From positions 1-21,213 of the forward strand of contig CAYTWE010000040.1 in assembly GCA_964440985.1 (NCBI GenBank): DNA of 21,213 bases, in the 5' to 3' direction. Numbering within the stretch: position 1 is the stretch's first letter; each line of letters begins with the position of its first letter. This document shows positions 1-7,737 of the stretch, piece by piece. Both the position numbers and the translations under genes were made by a program. A model generated the notes under the pieces. The model did no database searches, was not told the origin of the DNA, and was given only the letters and a program-made list of their open reading frames with translations. The stretch is from UBA1731 sp964440985. Its GTDB lineage: Bacteria > Verrucomicrobiota > Kiritimatiellia > RFP12 > UBA1067.

Positions 1-1
1 T

Positions 2-64
2 GCCGCCCTGCTTGTCTTCATCGCGCATCGGACGACGTTCGCGCGCGACCGCGTTGTCGACTGA
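2..64 (+). CDS. C-terminal end of an upstream gene, cut by the window edge
   Basis: A reading frame is open from the first bases to a TGA at 62-64. It gives about 20 residues: a hydrophobic stretch (AALLVFIAH) followed by a charged tail (RTTFARDRVVD). This would fit the last membrane helix and cytoplasmic tail of an integral membrane protein. The piece is too short to name a family. The minus-strand frame over the same bases is also open, so the coding strand is not certain. Confidence 0.3.
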   Translation, partial: AALLVFIAHRTTFARDRVVD

Positions 65-80
65 ATTCCTTGCAATCTCT

Positions 81-115
81 CGCATACACGGTGGCGAAGA
101 AGGCATGAAATCCCC
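81..115 (+). repeat. Copy 1 of an upstream module shared with the LRR gene
   Basis: CGCATACACG (81-90), GAAGAAG (96-102) and AAATCCCC (108-115) occur in the same order at 7623-7651. Copy 1 has five extra bases (GTGGC) between the first two blocks. A GGGG (179-182) next to the -35 box completes the module, so AATCCCC (109-115) could pair with GGGGATT (179-185). The function is unknown. An activator site, or the remains of a duplicated promoter region, are both possible. Confidence 0.45.
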
Positions 116-183
116 GTTTTGCCTCTTTGTCGTCACATATGACATTGCAGTTTTTCTGAATCAACAAAGTTTTATTTAGGGGA

Positions 184-213
184 TTGAAAAAGAAAACGAC
201 CATTTGCTACAAT
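184..213 (+). promoter_or_regulatory. Extended -10 promoter for the GH20-like/PATR operon
   Basis: The -35 box is TTGAAA (184-189), followed by an 18-base spacer that ends in TGC (205-207) and the -10 box TACAAT (208-213). Transcription should start near 220, leaving a leader of about 49 bases before the ATG at 269. No other convincing promoter occurs before 7669, so this one may serve the genes at 269, 3489 and 6718. Confidence 0.65.
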
Positions 214-268
214 TCCCTCAGTCGATTGTTGTGCTGTTCCGGTGTTGCGTTCAAGGAGGGAGAGTACC

Positions 269-3200
269 ATGGCTATGCATAGGTTTGCAAATGTGGTGGC
301 TGTTGCCGCCTGTGTCGTGTTGCCGGCGGCATCATTCGCCGGTGAGATGTCGAATCGTTGGGTGTATGTGTCTGTGCCGATGACCAAGGACTCGGATGTG
401 GTTGCCATTTCGAATGTCGCTGTGACGGCGAAGTCCGGCGGCTTCAACGGGATGCTGCTGTCATGCGGTCTCGACTTCCTCAGGTTTTGGCCAAAGGACA
501 GGATGGATCGCCTCGTGGCCGTGAAACGGATCTGCGAGGATAACGGCATTGAGATCATACCTGCCATCTGGTCGTTCGGCTACGGGGCGCTTCAGAACTA
601 CGGCATGAGCGCACTTGAGGGTGTGCCGGTGGAAGGCGCACCATTCATTGTGCGCGGGAACGACATCGTGTTCGATGAGATGTCAGCGGTGCGTAGAAGC
701 ATCGACGCAAAGCCGTCTGAATGGCAGCGGACCAAGGGATTCTTTCGCACCATACAACGGATTAAGGTGTCCCCCCACCGTCGTTACAGGTATCGTTTCG
801 AGTTTCGCACTGTCGGTCTTGAGGCGAAGGAGCCGTTCAAGGTAAGCGTTGTTGACTGCGGGGCGCAACAGTGGCATGAGAAGGAGCGCATCACGGTAGA
901 GCATGAGCCTACGCAGGATTGGACTCCGGTAACATACGACTTCAATTCGATAGATTCCGGTGAATACTATCTATACACTGGATTCTGGGGCGGCGTGGAG
1001 AAGGGTTGCTTTGAACTGCGCAATCAGACGCTCACCGAAATTCCGCCATGTGACGTGCTGTTGCGTCCAGGCGCTCCGCGAACGCTGAAAGGAGCGGTGA
1101 ACGGCAAGGTGTACGAGGAGGGGCGCGACTACACTGTGCCGCATCCGGTATACCCGGCGTGGAAACAGGGAAAAGATGTGGTGCGGCTCGTCCGTACCGC
1201 ATCGTCATCAATCAAAGATGGTGAAAGCCTCGTGCTCGATGCGTACGCACCTGCCGTTGTGGATGGTCAGCAGGTGTCCATGTGCCTGAGCGAACCTGAT
1301 CTTTATGAACGTGTGGCGGTGGACTCAGCCGCGCATATAGAGCGTGTGCTGTCCCCTAAGCGCTGGTTTATATCCATTGATGAATTCCGGAACGGGAACC
1401 TGTGCGCCGCCTGCCGGGCAAGGAATCTCACGATGGGGCAGATCTACGCAGATGCAGTCACCCGACTTCACGGAATAGTCCGCAAGACCCATCCGGGTGC
1501 GGACATCCTCATGTGGAGCGACATGATTGATCCAAACCACAATGCCGTTGCTCAATACTACAACAGCAGAGGCGGATTTGTGGATGTCTGGAAGGAGATT
1601 CCGAAGGACATCACGATAGTCTGCTGGCATGACCGCAAGAGCGAACTTTCCATGAAGTTCTTTTCCGAAAGGGGGTTCAGGACCCTTGCCGCCGCGTACT
1701 ACGATGAGTCGCCTGCGTTCGAATACTCGCGGCGTTGGCGCGACCTTGTGCATCGTACGGATGGCGCTCGCGGCATAATGTACACCACATGGCACCGCAA
1801 CTACAGCGACTTGCCTGCGTTCATGAAGATGGTCAATGATCAGACCGGCAAATGCGATGACATGTCGCCACGCCGTGGGAATGAGCCGTCGCAATGCCGC
1901 AGCAGGGATGCCGCGTATTCCGACAGGCTTGTGTACCTGTCATGCAACTTCTGGGGGAAGAAAGGCGAGGCGCACTCATACGGTTTCTTCACGAATGTGG
2001 TGAAGCGGGCGCACAACGCCGGGTACAATGGCGTAATACTGGCGGCCCATCTTGATCTCATGCACACTTGGGGCAACGGCAGTTACCTGAGCAATCGCGT
2101 TGTGCAGGCAAAGGCGTTCTGCGATTCGCTTGGCATGGATCTTGTGCCGTTGACGTGGGATGTCGGGTACGGCGGGGACTGTCCGTCAAACTGGTTAGAG
2201 AGCCGCACCGTTGCCGATCTTCCGTACGTGAGAAACGGCGACAGGGCGATTTTCGACCCGCCGCCCGTGACGGTCGAGGGCGGCGCTACCGCTCATATGT
2301 CATTCAATGGGGCTGACGGCGGCAAGATGCCCATGCGTCCGGCAAGGCGCTTCAGGCTGAAGAAGGGCGTACGCTATGTGCTGACGGTACGCGCAAAATC
2401 GACGGATGTCCCGGAGAGCGACCTCTTCCAGTTCATCGGTTTCATACCGAGCGTGAACGGAAGGTCATCCTACTATTCTTCGCATAAGTTTCCGCATGAC
2501 GGCAAATGGCATGACCTTGTCTTTCCGTTCGAAGCGAGGACGGACGAAGAGGTGACCATGGTGTTTGGACACTGGGGGAAGGTGGGCCGACTTGAGCTGT
2601 CCGATTTCAAGGTTCGCGCACGCGGCATATGCGGGGCGACGCGACGGGACGGCATTCCGTTCATTGTAAAGGATGCCGCATCCGGAGAGGTGTATGTCGA
2701 AGGGCGTGACTATGCCAACGTGCCGCCCATCAAGGTGCGGGGAGAGGGGGATCCTCTTGGTCCGTATCTTGAGTTGGACATCCCGTCCGGCAGCCGTATC
2801 GCGGATGGCGCGAGGCTGCTTGTGACCGCAGACATCCCTGCACGCTTTGGATATGATGGCAAGGCGCAATATGCGGCTTGCATGTCGAACGAGGATTGGT
2901 ACAGGCGCGCTGAAATGGCGGCGCAGGTCATCGGAAACGTCATTCGTCCGCGTCGGTGGTTCCTCTGCTTCGACGAATTGCGCAGCGCAAACAGCTGCGC
3001 GGCGTGCCGCGCCCGCAACATCGACATGGCGCACCTGATAGGCGATTGCCTTACGCGGCAGCGTGAGATCGTTCGCAAGGTCGCCCCTGATGCGGTCTGC
3101 TACGTCTGGGGCGACATGCTGGATCCGAGCCATAACGCAAGGGAGGGCTATGCGCGGACTTACGGCAGCTATGACGGAATTGCCGGATGCATTCCAAAGG

Positions 3201-3460
3201 ATCTCGTGATTGTTCCGTGGTGGGGAGAAAATGGTGCAGAGCAGAAGGCTGCAGGGCAGGTTGAGTATTGGCACGCGAACGGATTCAAGATGTGCCCCGG
3301 GGCGTACTATGATTCCAAGGATCAGAAAAACGAAAAGGCCTGGATAAAAGCCGCAAGGTTGCATCCGGAGTCGGTGACCGGCTTCATTTTCTGCACATGG
3401 CGGATGAACTTCGACGAGTTGGAGAACTTTGCGAACCTGATGTTCGGTTCGCACATGTAA
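269..3460 (+). CDS. Exported tandem-duplicated GH20-like TIM-barrel protein
   Basis: This is a 1063-residue exported protein. AAGGAGGG (253-260) lies 8 bases before the ATG at 269. A signal peptide is followed by a likely cut after SFA (about residue 24). The protein is an internal duplication, roughly residues 28-535 and 550-1063. Each half has a first TIM-barrel part, an inserted beta-rich domain that looks carbohydrate-binding, then a second barrel part with SPKRWFISIDEFR or RPRRWFLCFDELR, a conserved CAACRARN, MWSDMIDPNHN or VWGDMLDPSHN, and a final TTWHRN or CTWRMN strand. The Asp-Glu pairs (D371-E372, D902-E903) resemble the catalytic pair of GH20 hexosaminidases, so I infer a glycosidase acting on amino-sugar glycans outside the cytoplasm. 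The family assignment is by motif only, and a non-catalytic sugar-binding role is possible. The next gene starts 28 bases downstream, so the two are probably cotranscribed. Confidence 0.9.
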   Translation: MAMHRFANVVAVAACVVLPAASFAGEMSNRWVYVSVPMTKDSDVVAISNVAVTAKSGGFNGMLLSCGLDFLRFWPKDRMDRLVAVKRICEDNGIEIIPAIWSFGYGALQNYGMSALEGVPVEGAPFIVRGNDIVFDEMSAVRRSIDAKPSEWQRTKGFFRTIQRIKVSPHRRYRYRFEFRTVGLEAKEPFKVSVVDCGAQQWHEKERITVEHEPTQDWTPVTYDFNSIDSGEYYLYTGFWGGVEKGCFELRNQTLTEIPPCDVLLRPGAPRTLKGAVNGKVYEEGRDYTVPHPVYPAWKQGKDVVRLVRTASSSIKDGESLVLDAYAPAVVDGQQVSMCLSEPDLYERVAVDSAAHIERVLSPKRWFISIDEFRNGNLCAACRARNLTMGQIYADAVTRLHGIVRKTHPGADILMWSDMIDPNHNAVAQYYNSRGGFVDVWKEIPKDITIVCWHDRKSELSMKFFSERGFRTLAAAYYDESPAFEYSRRWRDLVHRTDGARGIMYTTWHRNYSDLPAFMKMVNDQTGKCDDMSPRRGNEPSQCRSRDAAYSDRLVYLSCNFWGKKGEAHSYGFFTNVVKRAHNAGYNGVILAAHLDLMHTWGNGSYLSNRVVQAKAFCDSLGMDLVPLTWDVGYGGDCPSNWLESRTVADLPYVRNGDRAIFDPPPVTVEGGATAHMSFNGADGGKMPMRPARRFRLKKGVRYVLTVRAKSTDVPESDLFQFIGFIPSVNGRSSYYSSHKFPHDGKWHDLVFPFEARTDEEVTMVFGHWGKVGRLELSDFKVRARGICGATRRDGIPFIVKDAASGEVYVEGRDYANVPPIKVRGEGDPLGPYLELDIPSGSRIADGARLLVTADIPARFGYDGKAQYAACMSNEDWYRRAEMAAQVIGNVIRPRRWFLCFDELRSANSCAACRARNIDMAHLIGDCLTRQREIVRKVAPDAVCYVWGDMLDPSHNAREGYARTYGSYDGIAGCIPKDLVIVPWWGENGAEQKAAGQVEYWHANGFKMCPGAYYDSKDQKNEKAWIKAARLHPESVTGFIFCTWRMNFDELENFANLMFGSHM

Positions 3461-3488
3461 ACCTGCGCAAACAGAAGGGGGGAGACAA

Positions 3489-6400
3489 ATGAACAGCAAA
3501 AGTGCGGCAATGCATCTGGTGTCTCTTGCGGCGGCAATGCTGTCCGCCACGGCGGTGGCGGGAGCGTTCGTTGTTGCGCCCGGCGAGACGAGAACGCTTG
3601 ACGATTCTACGATAGACGGTTGCGACTCCATATCTGTGGAGACGGGCGGCATTCTTGTGCTTGATACGTCTGAAGCGCCGGCCGTCGCCATTACCGGCGG
3701 CGGGGTGATTCGCAAGTCGAATACCGCAACATGGACGATGCGCACGGAGAATTCCTCATTCTCCGGCACATGGGAGATCATAGGCGGGAAGGTGTGCAAC
3801 TCATCATTGAAGAACCCTTTTGGCAAGAGCAGCAAGGGAAATGGCTGCTGCATAGTTGTCACGAACGGTGCGACGCTGTCTGTGGACGGAAATGTCGCGG
3901 AACATGACCATCAGAGGTTTCTGATAGGCGGCAGTGGCGTTGACGGATGCGGCGCGCTTGAGTTCGGTGAAAACGTGCTCAACACGGGCGGGAAGTTTCT
4001 GCGCTATGTTACCCTTGCCGAGGATGCCATCCTGTCGATGAAGGGGCGTGCCATTGTCGTTGAAGGCGTTTTTGACCTTGCGGGACATAAGATGACAGTC
4101 CGTGGCGGCGGCTCGCTGTACATAATGAACGTGGACATTTCAGAGACAGGTGAGATTCTTGTTGTCGGAAATTCCGACGGCATGACGTCGCTGATGTTCC
4201 GCTCATGGAACAACAACAATATCGCTGGCGTCGTTACGGATTCGGACAGCATGTGCTTCACTCTTGGCGGATATGCACGAATCGGAACGTACAACCGCTA
4301 TCATGCTTTCAAGCGTCCTCTCCGCGTGTGTGGAGAGAATAACCTGCTTGAGCATATGGAACAGTACCCGGACAGTCTTACCGCAACGGATCAATCGTGC
4401 GATCATCAGTTGTGGAGTGGCTCAATTACGTTTCTTGACAATGGCGGTCATGAAAGCGGCCTTGAAATACATACGGTCAATGCGCTTTGCGGGTTTACGG
4501 TCGCCGGTAAGATATCCGGGCCTGGCTCAATAACGTTCAGCGGCGATGGGCACACGTTCATCACAAATGAAGACAACGACTACACCGGCTCAACCACATT
4601 CGGCAATGGCGTCTATGTCCTCGGCTCATCAGGGGCGATACCTGACATTGCGAAAGATCCGGCTGATGTAGTGTGGACGAAAGGGCGGCTTGTCCTCTCC
4701 GGCGCTGCCCCGTACCGTTTTTCGCGGCTCAGTGCGCAGAACCAGTCCAGGAACGACTTTACGGACATAGTGACCATTGATGGTGCAGACGTGACTGTGA
4801 CAAAAGGCGGTTTCTGGGGTGTTGGGGTAGGTGGGTATTACAGCAGGCTTGTCGTAACGAATTCGCTTGTGAGGTCGGAGGATCTTTTGCAGGCGGATAC
4901 GTTCAATGTTGTCAACGCATCCTATGCCAGCATGACAAACTCGCTTGTTGTTGGCAAAGGTTCTTATGGACTTCTTGAAGTCGAGGCGGGGTCTGTCATA
5001 TCAAACCGTCTGCTTGTTGGAATGCACGGCGGCAATGTGTGGAATGACACATCGTTTGGGGCGGTGCGTCAGTGCGGCGGAACCTTGGTGGCTGCATCTC
5101 CGGAAAGTGTGGCCGGAAAGGGCAACTCGATTGGTGTCGGGCAGTGTTGCGGCGGCTATTATGAACTCATGGATGGATCGCTCATTTCGCACGGCAACCT
5201 CAATGTTGGATACGGTGGCATTGGCACATTTTGGATGCGAGGCGGATCGTTCGCGCTGACAAACATATTTGGATCATCGGAGGCAGGGCAGTTCGGCTTC
5301 GGTTCGTTCAATCAGGGCAACGGCTCCGTCCGTGTTTCCGGCGGCGCGTTTCGATGTCACGGAATCACAAGAGTGCTTGTTGGCGTTGCCGCGACGAGCA
5401 ATGCCGTTCATTCGCTTACCGTGGACGGAGATGGCGCCGTCTGTGATTTCGGACAGGCACGGTTCAAGTTCGGATACGGAAACAATGGTGGATCCAAACT
5501 GCTGGTCAACATGAACGGCGGTGTGCTGCGCGCCGGCGGATTCGATAAGGTCGGCGACAAGCCAGATAACGGAATGTTCGTGAACTTCGATGGCGGCACG
5601 CTCCGCATCGCGAGCGGCACAAACGCGGATGAAGTAATCGTATTTGAAGACGAACTTTCTCCAAAGGGCGCGTACAGGATCATGGTGTATTCCGGCGGCG
5701 CAACGATTGACACTGACGGTCATGACGCAAGGATCACCAAGCCAATAACGTCTCCAACCGGCAAGGGCATCGCGTCCATTACGCTTGATGCGCCGATAAC
5801 GCACACAATGTCGCCGGCAGTCAAGATTGAAAGCAGGACAGGTTGCGGCGCAAGCGCTTTCGCCCACTACAATTGGGATACGCACACCGTTGACCGCATC
5901 GATATCCTGAGCGCTGGAGACGGGTATGAAGATGCGACTGTTGCGCTGTACTTCAGGCCAGGGGTAGCGGTAAAGGTGAGCAATGTGGAGTTCGCCGATA
6001 ACGCCAAAGGCGGTTCATTCACAAAAAAGGGGATGGGGAAGCTCACTCTTAAGGCCACCAATACATGGGCTGGCGCGACATGTGTGCGAGGCGGCACGCT
6101 TGCCGCCGGATGCAATTGGGCTGTCCCCGTCAATACTTCCGTAATCATCTCGGATGGAGCGACGCTTGACCTTGGCAACAGGGTGCACCGGATATCTTCC
6201 GTTACGTATCAGGTGGGTGGCGGTGCGATAGCACGTTCGGGATCCGCTGAAATGCCAGATGCCGTGACGTTTGAGATTTCGGTGGATGATATCCTTGCCG
6301 GGAAGTCGATAGCGCTTTCAGGTGACTTTGATCTCTCGAAAGTTACGCTTTGCATAGATGGATCGTTCCCCGATGAAATGGACATGAAGACGCGCTATCC

Positions 6401-6539
6401 TTTTGTGACCACTTCGGGGAGTTTTACAGGAATCCCGACGGTGCTTGCGCCAAGGTTGCCTGTTGGCTACAGGTTTGTGTATGGTCAGAAGCGCGTATCG
6501 CTCGCCCCATCAAAGGGATTCGTGGTCATATGCAGATAG
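3489..6539 (+). CDS. Giant exported PATR (autotransporter-associated beta-strand repeat) protein
   Basis: This is a 1016-residue protein with a strong GGGGGGAG site (3476-3483) just before the ATG. A signal peptide (MNSKSAAMHLVSLAAAMLSA, cut near AVA-GA at 24-26) leads into a long series of Gly-, Ser- and Asn-rich beta strands with many short GG turns, as in a right-handed beta-helix. The clearest PATR unit is at about residues 840-870 (GGSFTKKGMGKLTLKATNTW, then AGATCVRGGTL). A weaker one lies near residues 78-105. There is no C-terminal autotransporter barrel. The chain ends in KGFVVICR, similar to the end of the LRR protein at 7738. It is probably a surface or secreted adhesin or glycan-associated protein; its ligand cannot be told. 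It follows the GH20-like gene by 28 bases and shares its promoter. Confidence 0.9.
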   Translation: MNSKSAAMHLVSLAAAMLSATAVAGAFVVAPGETRTLDDSTIDGCDSISVETGGILVLDTSEAPAVAITGGGVIRKSNTATWTMRTENSSFSGTWEIIGGKVCNSSLKNPFGKSSKGNGCCIVVTNGATLSVDGNVAEHDHQRFLIGGSGVDGCGALEFGENVLNTGGKFLRYVTLAEDAILSMKGRAIVVEGVFDLAGHKMTVRGGGSLYIMNVDISETGEILVVGNSDGMTSLMFRSWNNNNIAGVVTDSDSMCFTLGGYARIGTYNRYHAFKRPLRVCGENNLLEHMEQYPDSLTATDQSCDHQLWSGSITFLDNGGHESGLEIHTVNALCGFTVAGKISGPGSITFSGDGHTFITNEDNDYTGSTTFGNGVYVLGSSGAIPDIAKDPADVVWTKGRLVLSGAAPYRFSRLSAQNQSRNDFTDIVTIDGADVTVTKGGFWGVGVGGYYSRLVVTNSLVRSEDLLQADTFNVVNASYASMTNSLVVGKGSYGLLEVEAGSVISNRLLVGMHGGNVWNDTSFGAVRQCGGTLVAASPESVAGKGNSIGVGQCCGGYYELMDGSLISHGNLNVGYGGIGTFWMRGGSFALTNIFGSSEAGQFGFGSFNQGNGSVRVSGGAFRCHGITRVLVGVAATSNAVHSLTVDGDGAVCDFGQARFKFGYGNNGGSKLLVNMNGGVLRAGGFDKVGDKPDNGMFVNFDGGTLRIASGTNADEVIVFEDELSPKGAYRIMVYSGGATIDTDGHDARITKPITSPTGKGIASITLDAPITHTMSPAVKIESRTGCGASAFAHYNWDTHTVDRIDILSAGDGYEDATVALYFRPGVAVKVSNVEFADNAKGGSFTKKGMGKLTLKATNTWAGATCVRGGTLAAGCNWAVPVNTSVIISDGATLDLGNRVHRISSVTYQVGGGAIARSGSAEMPDAVTFEISVDDILAGKSIALSGDFDLSKVTLCIDGSFPDEMDMKTRYPFVTTSGSFTGIPTVLAPRLPVGYRFVYGQKRVSLAPSKGFVVICR

Positions 6540-6716
6540 TGGGATGATGTGCCGCCCCTGCGTGTACCCCCCCCCCTTGCGTGGTTCGCATGGAAATGCG
6601 ACAATACACACGTAAGCGCAAAAGCGCACTTGTCGCCGGTTTGCGGCGGCGAGGCGGGAACGAAGACGTTTGAAGTTGTGTCCGGGAACGGACTGCTTGT
6701 GAAAGGAGACGGTTGA
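6540..6716 (+). other. Intergenic stretch: in-frame open extension after the PATR stop, with a C10 tract
   Basis: The PATR frame stays open for 58 codons after its TAG (6537-6539), up to TGA at 6714-6716. It encodes a protein-like end (TKTFEVVSGNGLLVKGDG). The stretch also contains ten consecutive C (6567-6576), a small hairpin CGCAT-GGAA-ATGCG (6587-6600) and GCGC-AAAA-GCGC (6616-6627). There is no T-run terminator and no clear promoter. AAAGGAG (6702-6708) at its end is the ribosome binding site of the next gene. It may be the eroded end of a longer ancestral gene, or plain spacer that happens to be open. Confidence 0.3.
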
Positions 6717-6717
6717 C

Positions 6718-7458
6718 ATGAAGAAGACATCTGAAGGTTTTACGCTCGTTGAGCTGCTCGTCGTGATTGGCATCCTCGGCATTCTGATGGGTGCACTGTT
6801 CCCGGTCATCTCATCGGCCATGCTGAGCGCAAATACGTCATCCATGGCGATGAAGGGACGCAACCTCTTCGTGGGCATCACATCGGCGAACACAGACCGC
6901 AAGGTGGTCGGTCTCGCCTCAGTGTGGCCGAAATCCGTCGAGAATATGTCGAAAGATACGGAGGACATCTCCGGCATGGATTTCAACAGTTCCGCGGGGT
7001 ACTTTGAAGAGCTTTTCGACATCAAGAATTACGGTGATTCGAAATGGTCGCCGTACGTATCCGGTGTAGATGTCTCCGTGCTGTCCGGCGCGGGCGTTCC
7101 GTCCTTCTCCGGTGCGAATACGCTCGACGGCAAGTTCGTCGCCTGGTCTGTGCTGAAGGGGCTTCAGGACAAGATGGACGACATCCTGCCCGTGCTCGTC
7201 ACGCGCAATGCGGCGATCAAACAGCTTCCGACCTCTGGAGTTTTCCAGGGTACGGAGACGACGGAAGTCGGCTTGGGCAAGGGGAAAGGCGAGTCCGATA
7301 CGCCGTTCTCGAACAAGGCGTTCGTGCTCGTCCGCAAGGGTGGCGCTTCGCAGGTGATCAAGGCGAAGTACTCGAGGCTCAATTACATCTACAACAAGCA
7401 GGGTTTCACCGTTCCGTCGGGCGCCACGCTTGAGTACCTCAAGACGGGTGCAAAGTAG
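6718..7458 (+). CDS. Prepilin-like protein with N-terminal cleavage/methylation motif
   Basis: This is a 246-residue protein starting 9 bases after AAAGGAG (6702-6708). Its N-terminus MKKTSEG-FTLVELLVVIGI is the class III (type IV pilin / type II pseudopilin) signal. Prepilin peptidase would cut after G7, with Glu12 at mature position +5, followed by a single hydrophobic helix to about residue 30. The remainder is a soluble domain without cysteines that I cannot assign to a known pilin subtype. Single prepilin-like genes of this kind are common in planctomycetes and verrucomicrobia and need not form pili. No assembly ATPase, platform protein or prepilin peptidase is in the window. The gene follows the PATR gene by 178 bases with no promoter seen, so it may be read from the same transcript. 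Confidence 0.88.
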   Translation: MKKTSEGFTLVELLVVIGILGILMGALFPVISSAMLSANTSSMAMKGRNLFVGITSANTDRKVVGLASVWPKSVENMSKDTEDISGMDFNSSAGYFEELFDIKNYGDSKWSPYVSGVDVSVLSGAGVPSFSGANTLDGKFVAWSVLKGLQDKMDDILPVLVTRNAAIKQLPTSGVFQGTETTEVGLGKGKGESDTPFSNKAFVLVRKGGASQVIKAKYSRLNYIYNKQGFTVPSGATLEYLKTGAK

Positions 7459-7622
7459 GAATGTTGTCCATTTCCGTCGCCGTCAGCTGGCCCTCATGCC
7501 GTTGATGGTCGTCACGACTGCTTTGCCCGTTTCAGTCGCGCATTGGGCTGTGTTTGCGCGTAATCCGGTTGTCGGCGGCATCCTCTCCTTTCATATGCAC
7601 ATCCATTGGGAAGGTGTGCATA

Positions 7623-7654
7623 CGCATACACGAAGAAGACGCAAAATCCCCAAA
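7623..7654 (+). repeat. Copy 2 of the shared upstream module
   Basis: CGCATACACG (7623-7632) runs directly into GAAGAAG (7632-7638), then AAATCCCC (7644-7651), the same order as at 81-115. GCATAC occurs twice in tandem (7619-7630). CCCCAAA (7648-7654) pairs perfectly with TTTGGGG (7662-7668) across a 7-base loop, and the second arm directly abuts the -35 box. The rest of the gap upstream (7459-7618) shows no gene or terminator that I can support. Confidence 0.5.
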
Positions 7655-7668
7655 ATCGGAGTTTGGGG

Positions 7669-7696
7669 TTGAAAAAAAAAATGGCTTTGATAGAAT
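7669..7696 (+). promoter_or_regulatory. Extended -10 promoter for the LRR gene
   Basis: The -35 box TTGAAA (7669-7674) starts a run of ten A. A 16-base spacer ends in TGA (7688-7690), followed by the -10 box TAGAAT (7691-7696). The predicted start is near 7703, giving a leader of about 35 bases with GGAGG (7725-7729). The hairpin CCCCAAA/TTTGGGG immediately upstream has an A-run rather than a T-run after it, so it is not a plus-strand terminator and is more likely part of the promoter. Confidence 0.65.
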
Positions 7697-7737
7697 AACG
7701 CGCAATTTCTTGAACGAACTGTCTGGAGGTTGCAGCG

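Noticed and set aside
2465..3862. Long minus-strand frame (465 codons) across the end of the GH20-like gene
   Set aside because: It lies antisense to two well-supported genes, crosses their junction, has no ribosome binding site and no recognisable domain.
6567..6576. C10 tract as a phase-variation switch
   Set aside because: It lies after the PATR stop codon and outside any promoter spacer, so length changes would not alter a known product. It would matter only if the downstream extension is translated.
7430..7672. 80-codon plus-strand frame after the prepilin gene
   Set aside because: It begins inside the prepilin gene and runs into the shared module, hairpin and -35 box of the LRR promoter; no Shine-Dalgarno.
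7648..7681. CCCCAAA/TTTGGGG hairpin as a plus-strand terminator of the prepilin gene
   Set aside because: The stem is followed by an A-run, not a T-run, and forms the edge of a promoter.
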